Source: Gammaproteobacteria bacterium (GTDB taxonomy: Bacteria; Pseudomonadota; Gammaproteobacteria; Steroidobacterales; Steroidobacteraceae). From it: 64,000 nt of DNA. The position numbers were made by a program, and so were the translations under genes. The notes under the pieces were generated by a model that saw nothing but the letters and a program-made list of their open reading frames with translations, was not told the DNA's origin and searched no databases. The stretch lies in assembly GCA_025357835.1 (NCBI GenBank), contig JANYLM010000104.1, positions 1-64,000 on the forward strand, read 5' to 3'. This document shows positions 1 to 8,386 of the stretch, one piece after another; position 1 is the first letter of the stretch, and every line of letters begins with the position of its first letter.

Positions 1-236
1 TGTTCGACGATGCCGATGTCGCCGGCCGTGAGCGAGGCGGTCTCCGGCCGAATTTGCGCCGAGACGTCTTGGAATTCGATGCGCTGGCGACCGCCCTTGA
101 CCTCTATGTCGCGCCGGTCCTGGACCAGCGCCAAGTCATCAGCATAAATCGTGACCGACAATGCCCGGTCGGCGGCCATTCCCGGGGTTTGCAGCGTCTG
201 CCATAGCAAGCAGCCGACGACGAGGCGAATACGCAT
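1..236 (-). CDS. DUF4139-type secreted protein, N-terminal fragment
   Basis: The 78 visible codons run from an ATG at 236 off the left edge of the window. The product opens with a short signal-peptide-like stretch ending near AADRALS. It continues with VTIYADDLALVQDRRDIEV and a beta-rich segment, which resembles the start of DUF4139 family proteins. Members are exported and have no established reaction. The rest of the gene lies outside the window, so neither domain order nor completeness can be judged. It is transcribed in the same direction as the neighbouring pbpG-like gene, 41 bases downstream of that gene's stop codon. The family name is from recall of conserved N-terminal sequence, not a search. 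Confidence 0.6.
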   Translation of the reverse strand, partial: MRIRLVVGCLLWQTLQTPGMAADRALSVTIYADDLALVQDRRDIEVKGGRQRIEFQDVSAQIRPETASLTAGDIGIVE

Positions 237-277
237 AACTCAACTCCGGCTACTGATAGGGAGTGAGACGCGCGGGC

Positions 278-1141
278 TCAGCGCATCGATACCCGCACGC
301 GCTCGTTGGCTCTCGCCTCCATCCAAGTCTTGATCCGTTTGGCATCCGCGACGCGGGTGTATTTGCCGAAAGAATCCAACAACACGATGACCACGGAACG
401 GCCTTCGATGACGGCCGACATGACCAGGCACTTGCCGGCCTCGGCGATGTAGCCAGTCTTCTGCACGACGATGTTCCAGGTCGGATTGGCGACCAAGTTG
501 TCGGTGTTGCGGAATGCGACCATATGCCGGCGGACTTTCACGGCATAGCTGCGGTCGGTCGAATACCCACGAATAGTGGGATTGTGCGCGGCCGCGATCA
601 CCAGCTTGGACAAGTCCTCTGGACTCGCGACATTCTGGCTGGACAGGCCCGTGGGGTCGACAAAGTGTGCGTTGGCCATGCCGAGCGCCGCGGCTTTGGC
701 ATTCATGGCGGCGACCATCGCCGCCATTCCGCCGGGATAGTTGCTGCCTAAGGCATGCGCGGCTCGGTTTTCGGACGACATCAGAGCCAGGTGCATCAAA
801 TCGCCCCGGGACAGGGTGGTACCCACGGCGAGGCGCGAAAAGCCGCCCTTCGGAAGGTTGCGGTCGGCGTCGGTGATCTGCAGCGGCTCATCGAGAGGCT
901 GCTTGGCATCGAGCACCACCAGGGCGGTCATCAACTTGGTGATGGAGGCGATGGGCATGGCCACATCGGAATGGCGCGAATACAGCACGGAGGAGTCGTT
1001 CTGATCCATGATGAGCACCGAACTGGACTTCAGTTTCGGGTCACCAATGGGCTTCGCGGCGGCCTGCAGGGCCAAAAACCCTAGGCATAGGCCAGTTAGC
1101 ACGCGCAGCGCCGCGGACGGCTCTTTGAAATTGAACGCCAT
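278..1141 (-). CDS. pbpG: D-alanyl-D-alanine endopeptidase (PBP7-like, peptidase S11)
   Basis: This is a periplasmic serine hydrolase of the low-molecular-weight penicillin-binding protein class, which cleaves D-Ala-meso-DAP cross-links in peptidoglycan. The 287-residue product starts with a hydrophobic signal segment (about residues 13-29). It carries all three S11 active-site motifs: SITK at 66-69 with the nucleophile Ser66, SEN at 123-125, and KTG at 228-230. No C-terminal amphipathic membrane anchor is visible, which favours the PBP7 endopeptidase over PBP5-type carboxypeptidases. It is the last complete gene of a minus-strand series of envelope genes. An AT-rich upstream stretch with TATAAAAT near 1230 could hold its promoter. 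Confidence 0.88.
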   Translation of the reverse strand: MAFNFKEPSAALRVLTGLCLGFLALQAAAKPIGDPKLKSSSVLIMDQNDSSVLYSRHSDVAMPIASITKLMTALVVLDAKQPLDEPLQITDADRNLPKGGFSRLAVGTTLSRGDLMHLALMSSENRAAHALGSNYPGGMAAMVAAMNAKAAALGMANAHFVDPTGLSSQNVASPEDLSKLVIAAAHNPTIRGYSTDRSYAVKVRRHMVAFRNTDNLVANPTWNIVVQKTGYIAEAGKCLVMSAVIEGRSVVIVLLDSFGKYTRVADAKRIKTWMEARANERVRVSMR

Positions 1142-1273
1142 TGACTATCTCTTAAGGTTCCGACGATATGCGGCAAGCTGACATATGTCATTCACACCGC
1201 GACGTGATGCAACGCTAACTTTGCCATTATTTTATAGAAAGTCCAGCACATTCAGGTATTTGCTTTGATAACT

Positions 1274-2272
1274 TCAGGCGTTTGCCTCACTACCTGGCGC
1301 CCGACGCAGCTCCTTGTCGCGGTACATCTTGCGATCGGCCATGCTGAGCAGCTCGCGCATGTCGCGCGCATCCTTGGGGTAATTGACGACGCCGATGCTG
1401 ACACTGCAGCGGATCATGCGCGAGCGTAGATCCAGCGTGGTCTTGTACACGTTGTGCCGCACGCGCTTAACCACCGCCTCGGCGATTTCGGGCGATGCGC
1501 CCGGCAGCAGCACGGCGAACTCATCGCCGCCGAAGCGGGCGGCGTAGTCGGTGCCGCGAATGCTTCTTTGCAGGCACTGGGCCACCAGTGTGATGGCACT
1601 ATTCCCCGCCTCGTGACCGAAGGCGTCATTGATGTCCTTGAGCTTGTCCATGTCTATCATCAGCAAGGCGTACACGCCGCGGTCACGCTCACTGGCCTCG
1701 TGTTCGCGCTGCCACACCTCATTGAACATGCGCAAATTGTAGAGGCCGGTCAAGGCATCGTTTTGCGCCAGATTCTCGATCCGCTCGCGCGCCTCCGTGA
1801 TATCCGCCGACAGCGTCGTGGTCAGGTAGGCCACCAGCAAAAAGGGCGCCAATTGCCCTACCGCGTGGCTGGCGTAGAACAGCGAAACCACGTCGAGACT
1901 GGGCGTCGCCGCGGCGAGCAATAGATGGCAAATCGCGATCACTGCCACCTGCAGCAGAGTGACCAGACGCCCCAGAGTGAACGCACTCAAGATAATGGGC
2001 AGTAAGTACAGATTCAGCAGAGGACTGGAACTCTTGCCGGTGAACCACAACACCCCGGTGATGAATATCACCATGGACCAGGACTCTATCAGCAGGCGTG
2101 TCCGGGTCCGCCGCGGGAAGAAGCGCCGAGAGCGAAACGCGACGATGGCAGCCAGGAAGGCGCCGAGCAGTCCAAGCACAGGCCACGGTTGGTCTGTGAG
2201 CGCGCGCGACCAAACGAGTACCAGGGCGGCAAGCGCCAAGCACAATATCTCAATGGAGCGGGTACTGCGCAT
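1274..2272 (-). CDS. Membrane diguanylate cyclase (GGDEF)
   Basis: This protein makes the second messenger c-di-GMP from two GTP. The 332-residue product has an N-terminal half with about five hydrophobic segments (roughly residues 8-150), so it is anchored in the inner membrane. A GGDEF domain follows, beginning near NDALTGLYN at 171-179. The active-site loop is intact as GGDEF at 248-252. An RGTD inhibitory-site motif lies at 239-242, five residues before it, so product feedback inhibition is expected. The membrane part resembles no sensor domain I can name, so its signal is unknown. It starts three bases after the stop codon of the S41 protease gene, so the two are probably co-transcribed. 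Confidence 0.88.
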   Translation of the reverse strand: MRSTRSIEILCLALAALVLVWSRALTDQPWPVLGLLGAFLAAIVAFRSRRFFPRRTRTRLLIESWSMVIFITGVLWFTGKSSSPLLNLYLLPIILSAFTLGRLVTLLQVAVIAICHLLLAAATPSLDVVSLFYASHAVGQLAPFLLVAYLTTTLSADITEARERIENLAQNDALTGLYNLRMFNEVWQREHEASERDRGVYALLMIDMDKLKDINDAFGHEAGNSAITLVAQCLQRSIRGTDYAARFGGDEFAVLLPGASPEIAEAVVKRVRHNVYKTTLDLRSRMIRCSVSIGVVNYPKDARDMRELLSMADRKMYRDKELRRAPGSEANA

Positions 2273-2275
2273 GCC

Positions 2276-3520
2276 CTATCTCAATCGAGCCGCCGCGGAC
2301 ACCGAGCCACTGCCGCCGTTGGCCGGCACCTTCAATTCCTGAACCGCGCGCCTGACTTCGGGGTCACGCTGCAGCAGCGGAGCGTCCGCGGGTACGGGCA
2401 CGGTTGGCGGCTTTGGATCGCGCTCCAGCTCAATGTCGGGGGCGATGCCGCGGTGATTGATCGATATTCCAGACGGCGTGTAATACAGCGAGGTGGTCAG
2501 CTTGATGGCACGATCGCCCGATAAGGGAATGACGGTCTGCACCGAGCCCTTGCCGAAAGTGGTGCGTCCCAGGAGCTTGGCGCGATGGTTGTCCTTGAGA
2601 GCGCCGGCGACGATCTCCGCCGCCGACGCCGATCCACCGTTGATCAATATCACGATGGGCGCGCCGTTGAGTGCGTCGCCCGGCGTCGCATCCATTTCAA
2701 ATCTGGATTCAGGCGTGCGCCCCTTGGCGGTTACGATGACGCCCGCGTCGAGAAAGGTATCGGAAACCGACACCGCCGCCTCAAGTACCCCGCCGGGATT
2801 GTTGCGTAAGTCGAGTACCAAGCCCTTGAGCGCCGCGCCGTTGCGCTTGCGCAGGTCCTTGAGCGCGGCATCAAGATCGCCTCCCGTGGTTTCGCTGAAC
2901 TGGGAAATCCGCACGTACCCCATGCCCGGCTCGAGCAGCTCGGCCTTCACGCTGTGCAAATCCACCCGCGAACGTTTCAGGGTGAATTGCAAGGGTTCGG
3001 GATTGCCCTCCCGCAAAATGCCGATCTTGACCGATGTCCCTTCCTTGCCGCGCATGCGCCCAATGGTGTCCGCCAAGGTGTTTGTATTCACGGCAATGCC
3101 GTCGATAGTGGCGATGACATCGCCGGAGCGGATTCCTGCCGCGGCAGCGGGCGAGCCTTCGAAAGGCGACACCACCACGACCTCCTGGTCATCCATGGAC
3201 ACCTCGATGCCGACGCCCGAGTACTGGCCCGAGCTTAGGATCTTGACCTCGTCGTACTCCTCGCCGGCGAGGTAGGCCGAGTAGGGATCCAGTGAAGACA
3301 CCATGCCGCGAATCGCCGCCTGCAGCAGCTGGTGGTCGTCGACGGGATTCACATAATCATGCTTCACTCGTTCCAGCACATCGGCCAGAGTGCGGGCGTC
3401 AGCCCAAGGCAGAGTAGGTGCCGGTACCGGTGCCGCCGCCTTATCGGCAAGTGCTCCGCCCGCCAGCCCAAGCAACAGGCCCGCGCTCAGCAACAAGATA
3501 TGTGGAGATTTCCTGAACAT
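2276..3520 (-). CDS. S41 C-terminal processing peptidase (CtpA/Prc-like)
   Basis: This is a periplasmic serine protease of the carboxy-terminal processing family, which trims or degrades envelope proteins. The 414-residue product has an N-terminal signal peptide ending near GGALA (residue 25). A PDZ domain spans about 95-170 and is followed by the S41 catalytic core. The Ser-Lys dyad is visible as GGSASAAEI (Ser297) and TFGKGSVQT (Lys324). Pairing with envC is common in gammaproteobacteria and suggests a role in peptidoglycan hydrolase control. Here a GGDEF-EAL gene sits between the two. The spacing of 34 bases to that gene and 3 bases to the downstream cyclase points to one transcript. Confidence 0.9.
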   Translation of the reverse strand: MFRKSPHILLLSAGLLLGLAGGALADKAAAPVPAPTLPWADARTLADVLERVKHDYVNPVDDHQLLQAAIRGMVSSLDPYSAYLAGEEYDEVKILSSGQYSGVGIEVSMDDQEVVVVSPFEGSPAAAAGIRSGDVIATIDGIAVNTNTLADTIGRMRGKEGTSVKIGILREGNPEPLQFTLKRSRVDLHSVKAELLEPGMGYVRISQFSETTGGDLDAALKDLRKRNGAALKGLVLDLRNNPGGVLEAAVSVSDTFLDAGVIVTAKGRTPESRFEMDATPGDALNGAPIVILINGGSASAAEIVAGALKDNHRAKLLGRTTFGKGSVQTVIPLSGDRAIKLTTSLYYTPSGISINHRGIAPDIELERDPKPPTVPVPADAPLLQRDPEVRRAVQELKVPANGGSGSVSAAARLR

Positions 3521-3554
3521 CGGACCGCAGCATACGTGCGACGGCGATTCGCCG

Positions 3555-5789
3555 CTAGCCGCCGAGCGCCGCCGCTTTCCCTACAGCCGGATCGAACAAT
3601 CCGGTGGACGTGGTAAAGCAGGCGTACAACGGCAAATCGTGAATGACATCGTCCAGCGCCAATGGCTTGCCAATGAAAAAGCCTTGGCCGTAGTCCACGC
3701 CCAATTGTGCAGCGCGCGCGCGAATGGCGTCGGTCTCCACGTGCCCGGCCACGGTTTCCATGCCAAAAGTGTTCGCGAGCTTCGCTATGGCCACCACCAT
3801 GGATTGCGACTTGGGATTGTCGAGGAGATCACGGCTGAAGCTGCCGTCGATCTTAATGCAGGACACGGGCAGAGAATTCAAATGCGAGAGCGATCCGACG
3901 CCGCGGCCGAAGTTATCGAGGGCAAAGGTGATTCCCTGCTCGCGCAGCCTGCACATGAACGGCGCGATGGTGCTGAGGTGCGCGCTGGCGGATTCCTCGC
4001 GGAATTCAAATCCGAGAGTTCCGGGTTCGATGCGGCTCTTGCGCACCAAGTCTTCCAACATTCGCCAGAATTCCCCATCGGCAAGCGAAGCCGCGGATAG
4101 ATTCAGGGAGAATTTCGCCGGATGCTGCCGCAGCAGATGCCGGCAGGCGGCGAGACGCTCGATCGCCTGTTCAATGACCCAACGATCGATGCCGCGATTC
4201 AGATCCTGACAGGCCGTGACACCCACCAATTTCTCGAGGCTCAGCCGCGTGCCGTCCGATGCGCGCATGCGAAGCAGAATTTCGAAGCGCGGATCGGCCG
4301 GCGCCGAGCGCAGCGGCAAAATGGGCTGCGCCAAGAGTTCGAAGGAGTCGGAGGCGAGCGCGGCGCTGACTTGAGCGGCAAAGCTCAAAGTAGGGGGATC
4401 GCCGCCGGAGTTTAGTTCATTGCCGTAGAAGACCTCGACGCGGTTGCGGCCGCGTTCCTTGGCCGTTCGGCACGCAAACTCGGCGGCGGCCATGGCATGG
4501 TCCATGCGCCCGGCGCGGTCGCCGAGGCGCGAGACACCGATGCTCAAAGACACCAGCAAGGGCTTGTCTCCGCGCGCGCCGCTCAAGCGGATAGCAGCGC
4601 TGCGTAGTTCTTCGGCAATCCGGGCGGCGGGCTCGATGCCGCAGCCCGGCACGAACATGCTGAATCGGTCGCCGCCGATCCGCGCAATGAGCGCACCCTC
4701 GCGAGCGCGTCGGGACAGCAAATTCGCGACGCCCTGAATGATCTCGTCACCGACATGCATGCCGTGATTTTCGTTCACTACGTTCAATTGATCGATATCG
4801 ACATACAGCAACCCGTGGGTACACTGCCGCAGTTCTTGCGTCGCCAGCCGCGCCGCGGTTTGAGCCCTGAATGTCGCCGCCGTCAGCAGGCCGGTCACGG
4901 GATCGAAGCTTGAATGAATGATTTGTTCGGCCTTGCGCGCCAGCAACTCCAGGGCCTCGGCGTCGCGCATCTGAAAGTCGCCATCGGTGTCCATTCGAAA
5001 CACCGCGAGCACGCCGATGACTCGACGCGCCTCATCGCGAATGGGGGTTGAGATAGCCTTGTACGGCGCCGCAGCGTTGGCACCGTCGAGAGCCAGGTGG
5101 TTGGCGACCAGGGTGCAGCCGTGCAGCTGTGCTCGGGTCATGAGGTGGCGATGCATTTGCGCCAGCACTTCACTCTCGACGCCGTTGCGTTGGCCATGCT
5201 GCTTGCGGCAAATCGTCAGATTCCGGTCCGGCAGGAGTATTGCCGCAACCACTCCGGCAAGATGCTCGTTTGCCAGCGTCGGAATTTGTCCCAGTGATTC
5301 CAATCCGTCCGCAGACGTCGCCTCGGATAGGCGCTGAAACAGATCGAGCTCACGACTGTGGTCCGCGAGATTCTCGTGCAGCTCGCCGATGGCGATACTG
5401 GCTGCGGCGCGCGCCGACAGCTCGCTTTGCAAACAATCGAGCGCGGGCTCAATCAATGCGTGGACTGTGCCCAAGTCGAGGCGCGCTTCGGGCTGCGGCA
5501 GCGCGATGACGACCAGGCCGAGCAATTCGCCGAGCGCGCCGCGAATGCGAAAGCCATAACGCGATTCGGTACTATCCGCGGTCTCCGCCAAGCCGTCGAT
5601 TTCGCGATGGCGGGTGGCGTGTGAGCCTATTAATAGGGAGAGCGCGTATTGCACCCGCGATGAGCCGGCGGGGTCGCTCGACCACCACAAGGCGCCGTCG
5701 GCGCTCGCGAATAGGATGTGGCTGATTCTTGGACTCAGGCGCAGCAAGAGTTGCGCATAGGACTTCCAGGTTTCGGACGACGCGGTCAT
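3555..5789 (-). CDS. Degenerate GGDEF-EAL protein with GAF-like region
   Basis: This 744-residue protein has no transmembrane segment and should be cytoplasmic. A GAF-like sensor region occupies about 150-290, a GGDEF domain about 295-450 and an EAL domain about 470-720. Both output domains look catalytically damaged. The cyclase loop reads GGDRF (372-376). In the EAL domain the signature is EIL (503-505), the usual DDFG is DNFG (625-628), and the usual VAEGVE is VAGHVE (680-685), losing a metal-binding Glu. Asn563, Lys646 and the YGQGFFIGKPL stretch remain. By analogy with FimX- and LapD-type proteins it may bind c-di-GMP rather than turn it over; this is an inference. It lies between envC and the S41 protease gene. 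Confidence 0.85.
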   Translation of the reverse strand: MTASSETWKSYAQLLLRLSPRISHILFASADGALWWSSDPAGSSRVQYALSLLIGSHATRHREIDGLAETADSTESRYGFRIRGALGELLGLVVIALPQPEARLDLGTVHALIEPALDCLQSELSARAAASIAIGELHENLADHSRELDLFQRLSEATSADGLESLGQIPTLANEHLAGVVAAILLPDRNLTICRKQHGQRNGVESEVLAQMHRHLMTRAQLHGCTLVANHLALDGANAAAPYKAISTPIRDEARRVIGVLAVFRMDTDGDFQMRDAEALELLARKAEQIIHSSFDPVTGLLTAATFRAQTAARLATQELRQCTHGLLYVDIDQLNVVNENHGMHVGDEIIQGVANLLSRRAREGALIARIGGDRFSMFVPGCGIEPAARIAEELRSAAIRLSGARGDKPLLVSLSIGVSRLGDRAGRMDHAMAAAEFACRTAKERGRNRVEVFYGNELNSGGDPPTLSFAAQVSAALASDSFELLAQPILPLRSAPADPRFEILLRMRASDGTRLSLEKLVGVTACQDLNRGIDRWVIEQAIERLAACRHLLRQHPAKFSLNLSAASLADGEFWRMLEDLVRKSRIEPGTLGFEFREESASAHLSTIAPFMCRLREQGITFALDNFGRGVGSLSHLNSLPVSCIKIDGSFSRDLLDNPKSQSMVVAIAKLANTFGMETVAGHVETDAIRARAAQLGVDYGQGFFIGKPLALDDVIHDLPLYACFTTSTGLFDPAVGKAAALGG

Positions 5790-5914
5790 TGGCCCCAGAG
5801 TCCAACAAATTCCGCGGCGAATCTAGGACGCGTTCGGCACTTCGGCAGTGATCAACACAACGGCGTCCTCGGCGTCATGCGACATAATGTCGGATACCGC
5901 ACATATCCGCATGC

Positions 5915-7096
5915 CTAGGGCTTAGTCTTCAACCAGGCATTGGGGTCTTGAGGTTTGCGCCCTTCGCGAATTTCGAAATACAGCTGCGGGGAGGGGCCGT
6001 TGGCGTCGCTCAGTGCCGCGATGACATCACCCGGGGCCACCCAGTCGCCTACCGATTTGTAGAGTACCTCGGCATGACCATATAGGGTCATGTAGCCTCC
6101 GCTATGCCCGATGATGAGCAGTAGCCCGAGGCCCTGCAGCCAATCGGCATACACCACCCGGCCGAAGTACGGAGCGCGCACTTTGGCGCCGCGCGCCGCC
6201 TCTATCATTTCGCCGTTCCAGCGCATGCCGGCCGAGGAATTTGCATGCTGCTGCTGATAGCGCGCGGTCACACGCCCCAGCACCGGCCACGGTAGTTTGC
6301 CGCGCATACGATCGAAGCTCATGGTCGCATCGACCGGAAAGTCCTGCATAACCCGCGCAAGATCCGCCACCAGCGACTCAACCGCCTGCTCCTCGCGCTG
6401 CAAAGCGGCCAGTTCCTGTTTGCCGCTGGCCACCTGCTGAATGAGGGCCGCCAAGGCTTCGGCGCGGTCGGCACGCGCACGTTGCAATCCGGCTATTTCG
6501 CGGCCGGCATCGTTTTCCAGAAGCTTGAGTTGTGTGCCTTGTTCGTTTATTTCCGCCACCAACCGCTGCAGATGCAGCGCTTGAGCCTGAATGGTGTCGA
6601 TTTTGCCGCTGCGCTGCGCCGCGAAGTATCCATAGTAAGTAAGAGTACGGCCCAGGCTGGCCGGATTGCTCTGGTTCAACAACAGCTTGAGCTCTTCCTG
6701 CCGGCCTATCATGTAGGCCGCCCGTACTTGCGCGCCTAAGGCGGCGCGCTCGGCCTGCAGCGCATTTTGCGTAAACATCTGCTCCACGCGCAGCTCCGAC
6801 CGGCGCCGCTCCGCGGCAGCCTGCGCGGCGCGCACAGCATCCAGCCGTTGCCGTTTTGCGGTAATGGCGAGTTCCGCCGCCCGCAAATGCGCGCTCAGTG
6901 CATCGCGCTCCTTGAGCCCCTCGCCTAATCGGTTGGTCAGCGCTGCAATGTGCGCGCGCACGGCCGCGAGTTTGGCCTTCGCCTGCGCGGAGTCCGCGGG
7001 CTCGGGCGCAGCGGCCCAGCTACCGGCGCAACACAGGACACTCGCGGCGACGGCAAGGCAAAGGTGTTTGAGGCTGCGACGGGTGGTGAAGTTCAT
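5915..7096 (-). CDS. envC: Murein hydrolase activator EnvC (LytM/M23 domain)
   Basis: EnvC is a periplasmic activator of amidases AmiA/AmiB at the division septum. From the chosen ATG at 7096 the product is 393 residues, with a signal peptide (cleavage near SWAAAPE), a long heptad-rich coiled coil (about 35-260) and a C-terminal LytM domain. The LytM zinc ligands are missing: the HxxxD position reads SSAGMRWNGE and the usual LHFE is LYFE. This is the known hallmark of EnvC as an activator rather than an enzyme. A seven-codon upstream extension from a TTG is possible but would spoil the signal peptide n-region. The gene is divergent from the rhodanese gene, with about 75 bases between them. 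Confidence 0.9.
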   Translation of the reverse strand: MNFTTRRSLKHLCLAVAASVLCCAGSWAAAPEPADSAQAKAKLAAVRAHIAALTNRLGEGLKERDALSAHLRAAELAITAKRQRLDAVRAAQAAAERRRSELRVEQMFTQNALQAERAALGAQVRAAYMIGRQEELKLLLNQSNPASLGRTLTYYGYFAAQRSGKIDTIQAQALHLQRLVAEINEQGTQLKLLENDAGREIAGLQRARADRAEALAALIQQVASGKQELAALQREEQAVESLVADLARVMQDFPVDATMSFDRMRGKLPWPVLGRVTARYQQQHANSSAGMRWNGEMIEAARGAKVRAPYFGRVVYADWLQGLGLLLIIGHSGGYMTLYGHAEVLYKSVGDWVAPGDVIAALSDANGPSPQLYFEIREGRKPQDPNAWLKTKP

Positions 7097-7170
7097 GGGT
7101 GGAGGGCAAGCATACAAGCCTTGTGCCCGCTGCTATACTTAGCGGCCCGAAATTCTCATATGTGCGTCGC

Positions 7171-7620
7171 ATGCAGCGTTTGTTCGAGTTCATTGGCCAT
7201 CATCCTTACTTAGCCGCCGGAGCGATACTGGCGGCCGTCGTCATCGCTTTTTATGAGATTCGCGAGCGTGTGCAGGCCTTTGCCGGCTTAAGCGCGATGC
7301 AGGCCGTGCGCCTCATGAATCAAGGCGCCCTGGTCATCGATCTTCGCGGCAAGGAATTGTACGACGCGGGCCATATCGGCGATGCGCGCAGTGTGCCGGT
7401 GGCGGAACTCGAATCGCAGGCCGAGAGCCTGAAGAAATGGCGCGACAAGAACGTGATTACCTATTGTGACAGCGGCACCAGCGGCGCCGGCGGTGCACGA
7501 ACGCTGATGAAGCTTGGATTCACCAAGGTATTCAACCTGCAAGGGGGCTTGAATGCCTGGGTCAAGGACAACCTACCATTGGCGAAAACCTCGCAGGGCG
7601 GCAAGGCTAGCTCGAAGTGA
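7171..7620 (+). CDS. yibN: Membrane-anchored rhodanese (YibN-like)
   Basis: This is a single-domain rhodanese tethered to the inner membrane by one N-terminal segment (about residues 10-27). It has 149 residues from the ATG at 7171; a longer frame opens at 7099 but adds sequence lacking family features. The sulfur-carrying cysteine sits in the loop ITYCDSGTSG. Genes of this type sit before grxC and secB in many gammaproteobacteria, as here, where the stop overlaps the grxC start by four bases (GTGA). The physiological sulfur acceptor of YibN is not established. A TATACT hexamer near 7133 may be the -10 element, but no good -35 element is visible. Confidence 0.85.
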   Translation: MQRLFEFIGHHPYLAAGAILAAVVIAFYEIRERVQAFAGLSAMQAVRLMNQGALVIDLRGKELYDAGHIGDARSVPVAELESQAESLKKWRDKNVITYCDSGTSGAGGARTLMKLGFTKVFNLQGGLNAWVKDNLPLAKTSQGGKASSK

Positions 7621-7880
7621 CCCAGCCCACCGTGACCCTGTACACGTCGGACTGGTGTCCGTACTGTCAGCGAGCCAGGGGGCTTTTGACTCAGAAGAAC
7701 GTGGTTTTCACCGAAATCAATGTCGAGGATGAACCGAAGTTGCGCGAGGAAATGATTGCGCGCAGCAGTCGGTCCACAGTTCCGCAGGTTTTCATCGGCG
7801 ACCAGCATGTCGGCGGCTGCGACGATCTTTTCGAACTCGATCGCAGCGGTGAACTGGATCGATTAATTCAGGGGGCTTAA
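7617..7880 (+). CDS. grxC: Glutaredoxin 3
   Basis: This small cytoplasmic dithiol glutaredoxin reduces protein disulfides and glutathione-mixed disulfides with glutathione. The 87-residue product has the CPYC active site (SDWCPYCQRA) near its N terminus. The TVPQVFIGDQHVGGCDDL stretch holds the cis-proline and the glutathione-binding GG. Translation starts at GTG, which overlaps the rhodanese stop. The stop shares one base with the secB start (TAATG), so the three genes are translationally coupled. Length and gene order match GrxC in Escherichia coli and relatives. Confidence 0.95.
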   Translation: MTQPTVTLYTSDWCPYCQRARGLLTQKNVVFTEINVEDEPKLREEMIARSSRSTVPQVFIGDQHVGGCDDLFELDRSGELDRLIQGA

Positions 7881-8356
7881 TGAACGAGGTAAGAACTCCG
7901 GGGCCAGAGGCCAACATCGGCGGCGTCCAAGTGAGCTTGCAGAGTGTTTACTTGAAGGATTGTTCCTATGAATCGCCGAACGGGCCGCGATTGCCGAACA
8001 ACCAGGCGTGGGAGCCGAAGTTTCAGCTCAACATGAATACGTCCGCGGAGGAACTCGCGGCAGACGTGCGCGAAGTGCTCTTGACCATCACTCTCGAGGC
8101 GAAGCAGGGCGAGGCGACGCTGTACCTGGTCGAGGTGAAGCAGGCGGGAGTGTTCTCCATCGCCGGAGCATCGACCGAGGATTTGAAACGCCTGATCGGC
8201 AGCTTCTGTCCTAGCGTGCTGTTTCCCTACGCGCGCGAAGTAATTTCGGATTTGATCGTCAAGGGCGGTTTCCCGAATTTCCTCCTCCCCTTGGTCAATT
8301 TCGACGCCTTGTTTGCGCAGGCATCGGAATCGCCGCAGCCGGGTCTCGTCAACTAG
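7880..8356 (+). CDS. secB: Protein-export chaperone SecB
   Basis: SecB is a cytoplasmic homotetrameric chaperone that keeps preproteins unfolded and hands them to SecA for export. The 158-residue product matches the family in length. It shows typical segments such as SVYLKDCSYESPN near the N terminus and the C-terminal LLPLVNFDALFAQ. Its start codon overlaps the grxC stop by one base, and gpsA follows 30 bases later. The grxC-secB-gpsA order is conserved in gammaproteobacteria and supports the call. Confidence 0.96.
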   Translation: MNEVRTPGPEANIGGVQVSLQSVYLKDCSYESPNGPRLPNNQAWEPKFQLNMNTSAEELAADVREVLLTITLEAKQGEATLYLVEVKQAGVFSIAGASTEDLKRLIGSFCPSVLFPYAREVISDLIVKGGFPNFLLPLVNFDALFAQASESPQPGLVN

Positions 8357-8386
8357 ATTTCAGTTCGGTCGCAGCGGAGAAACCCA

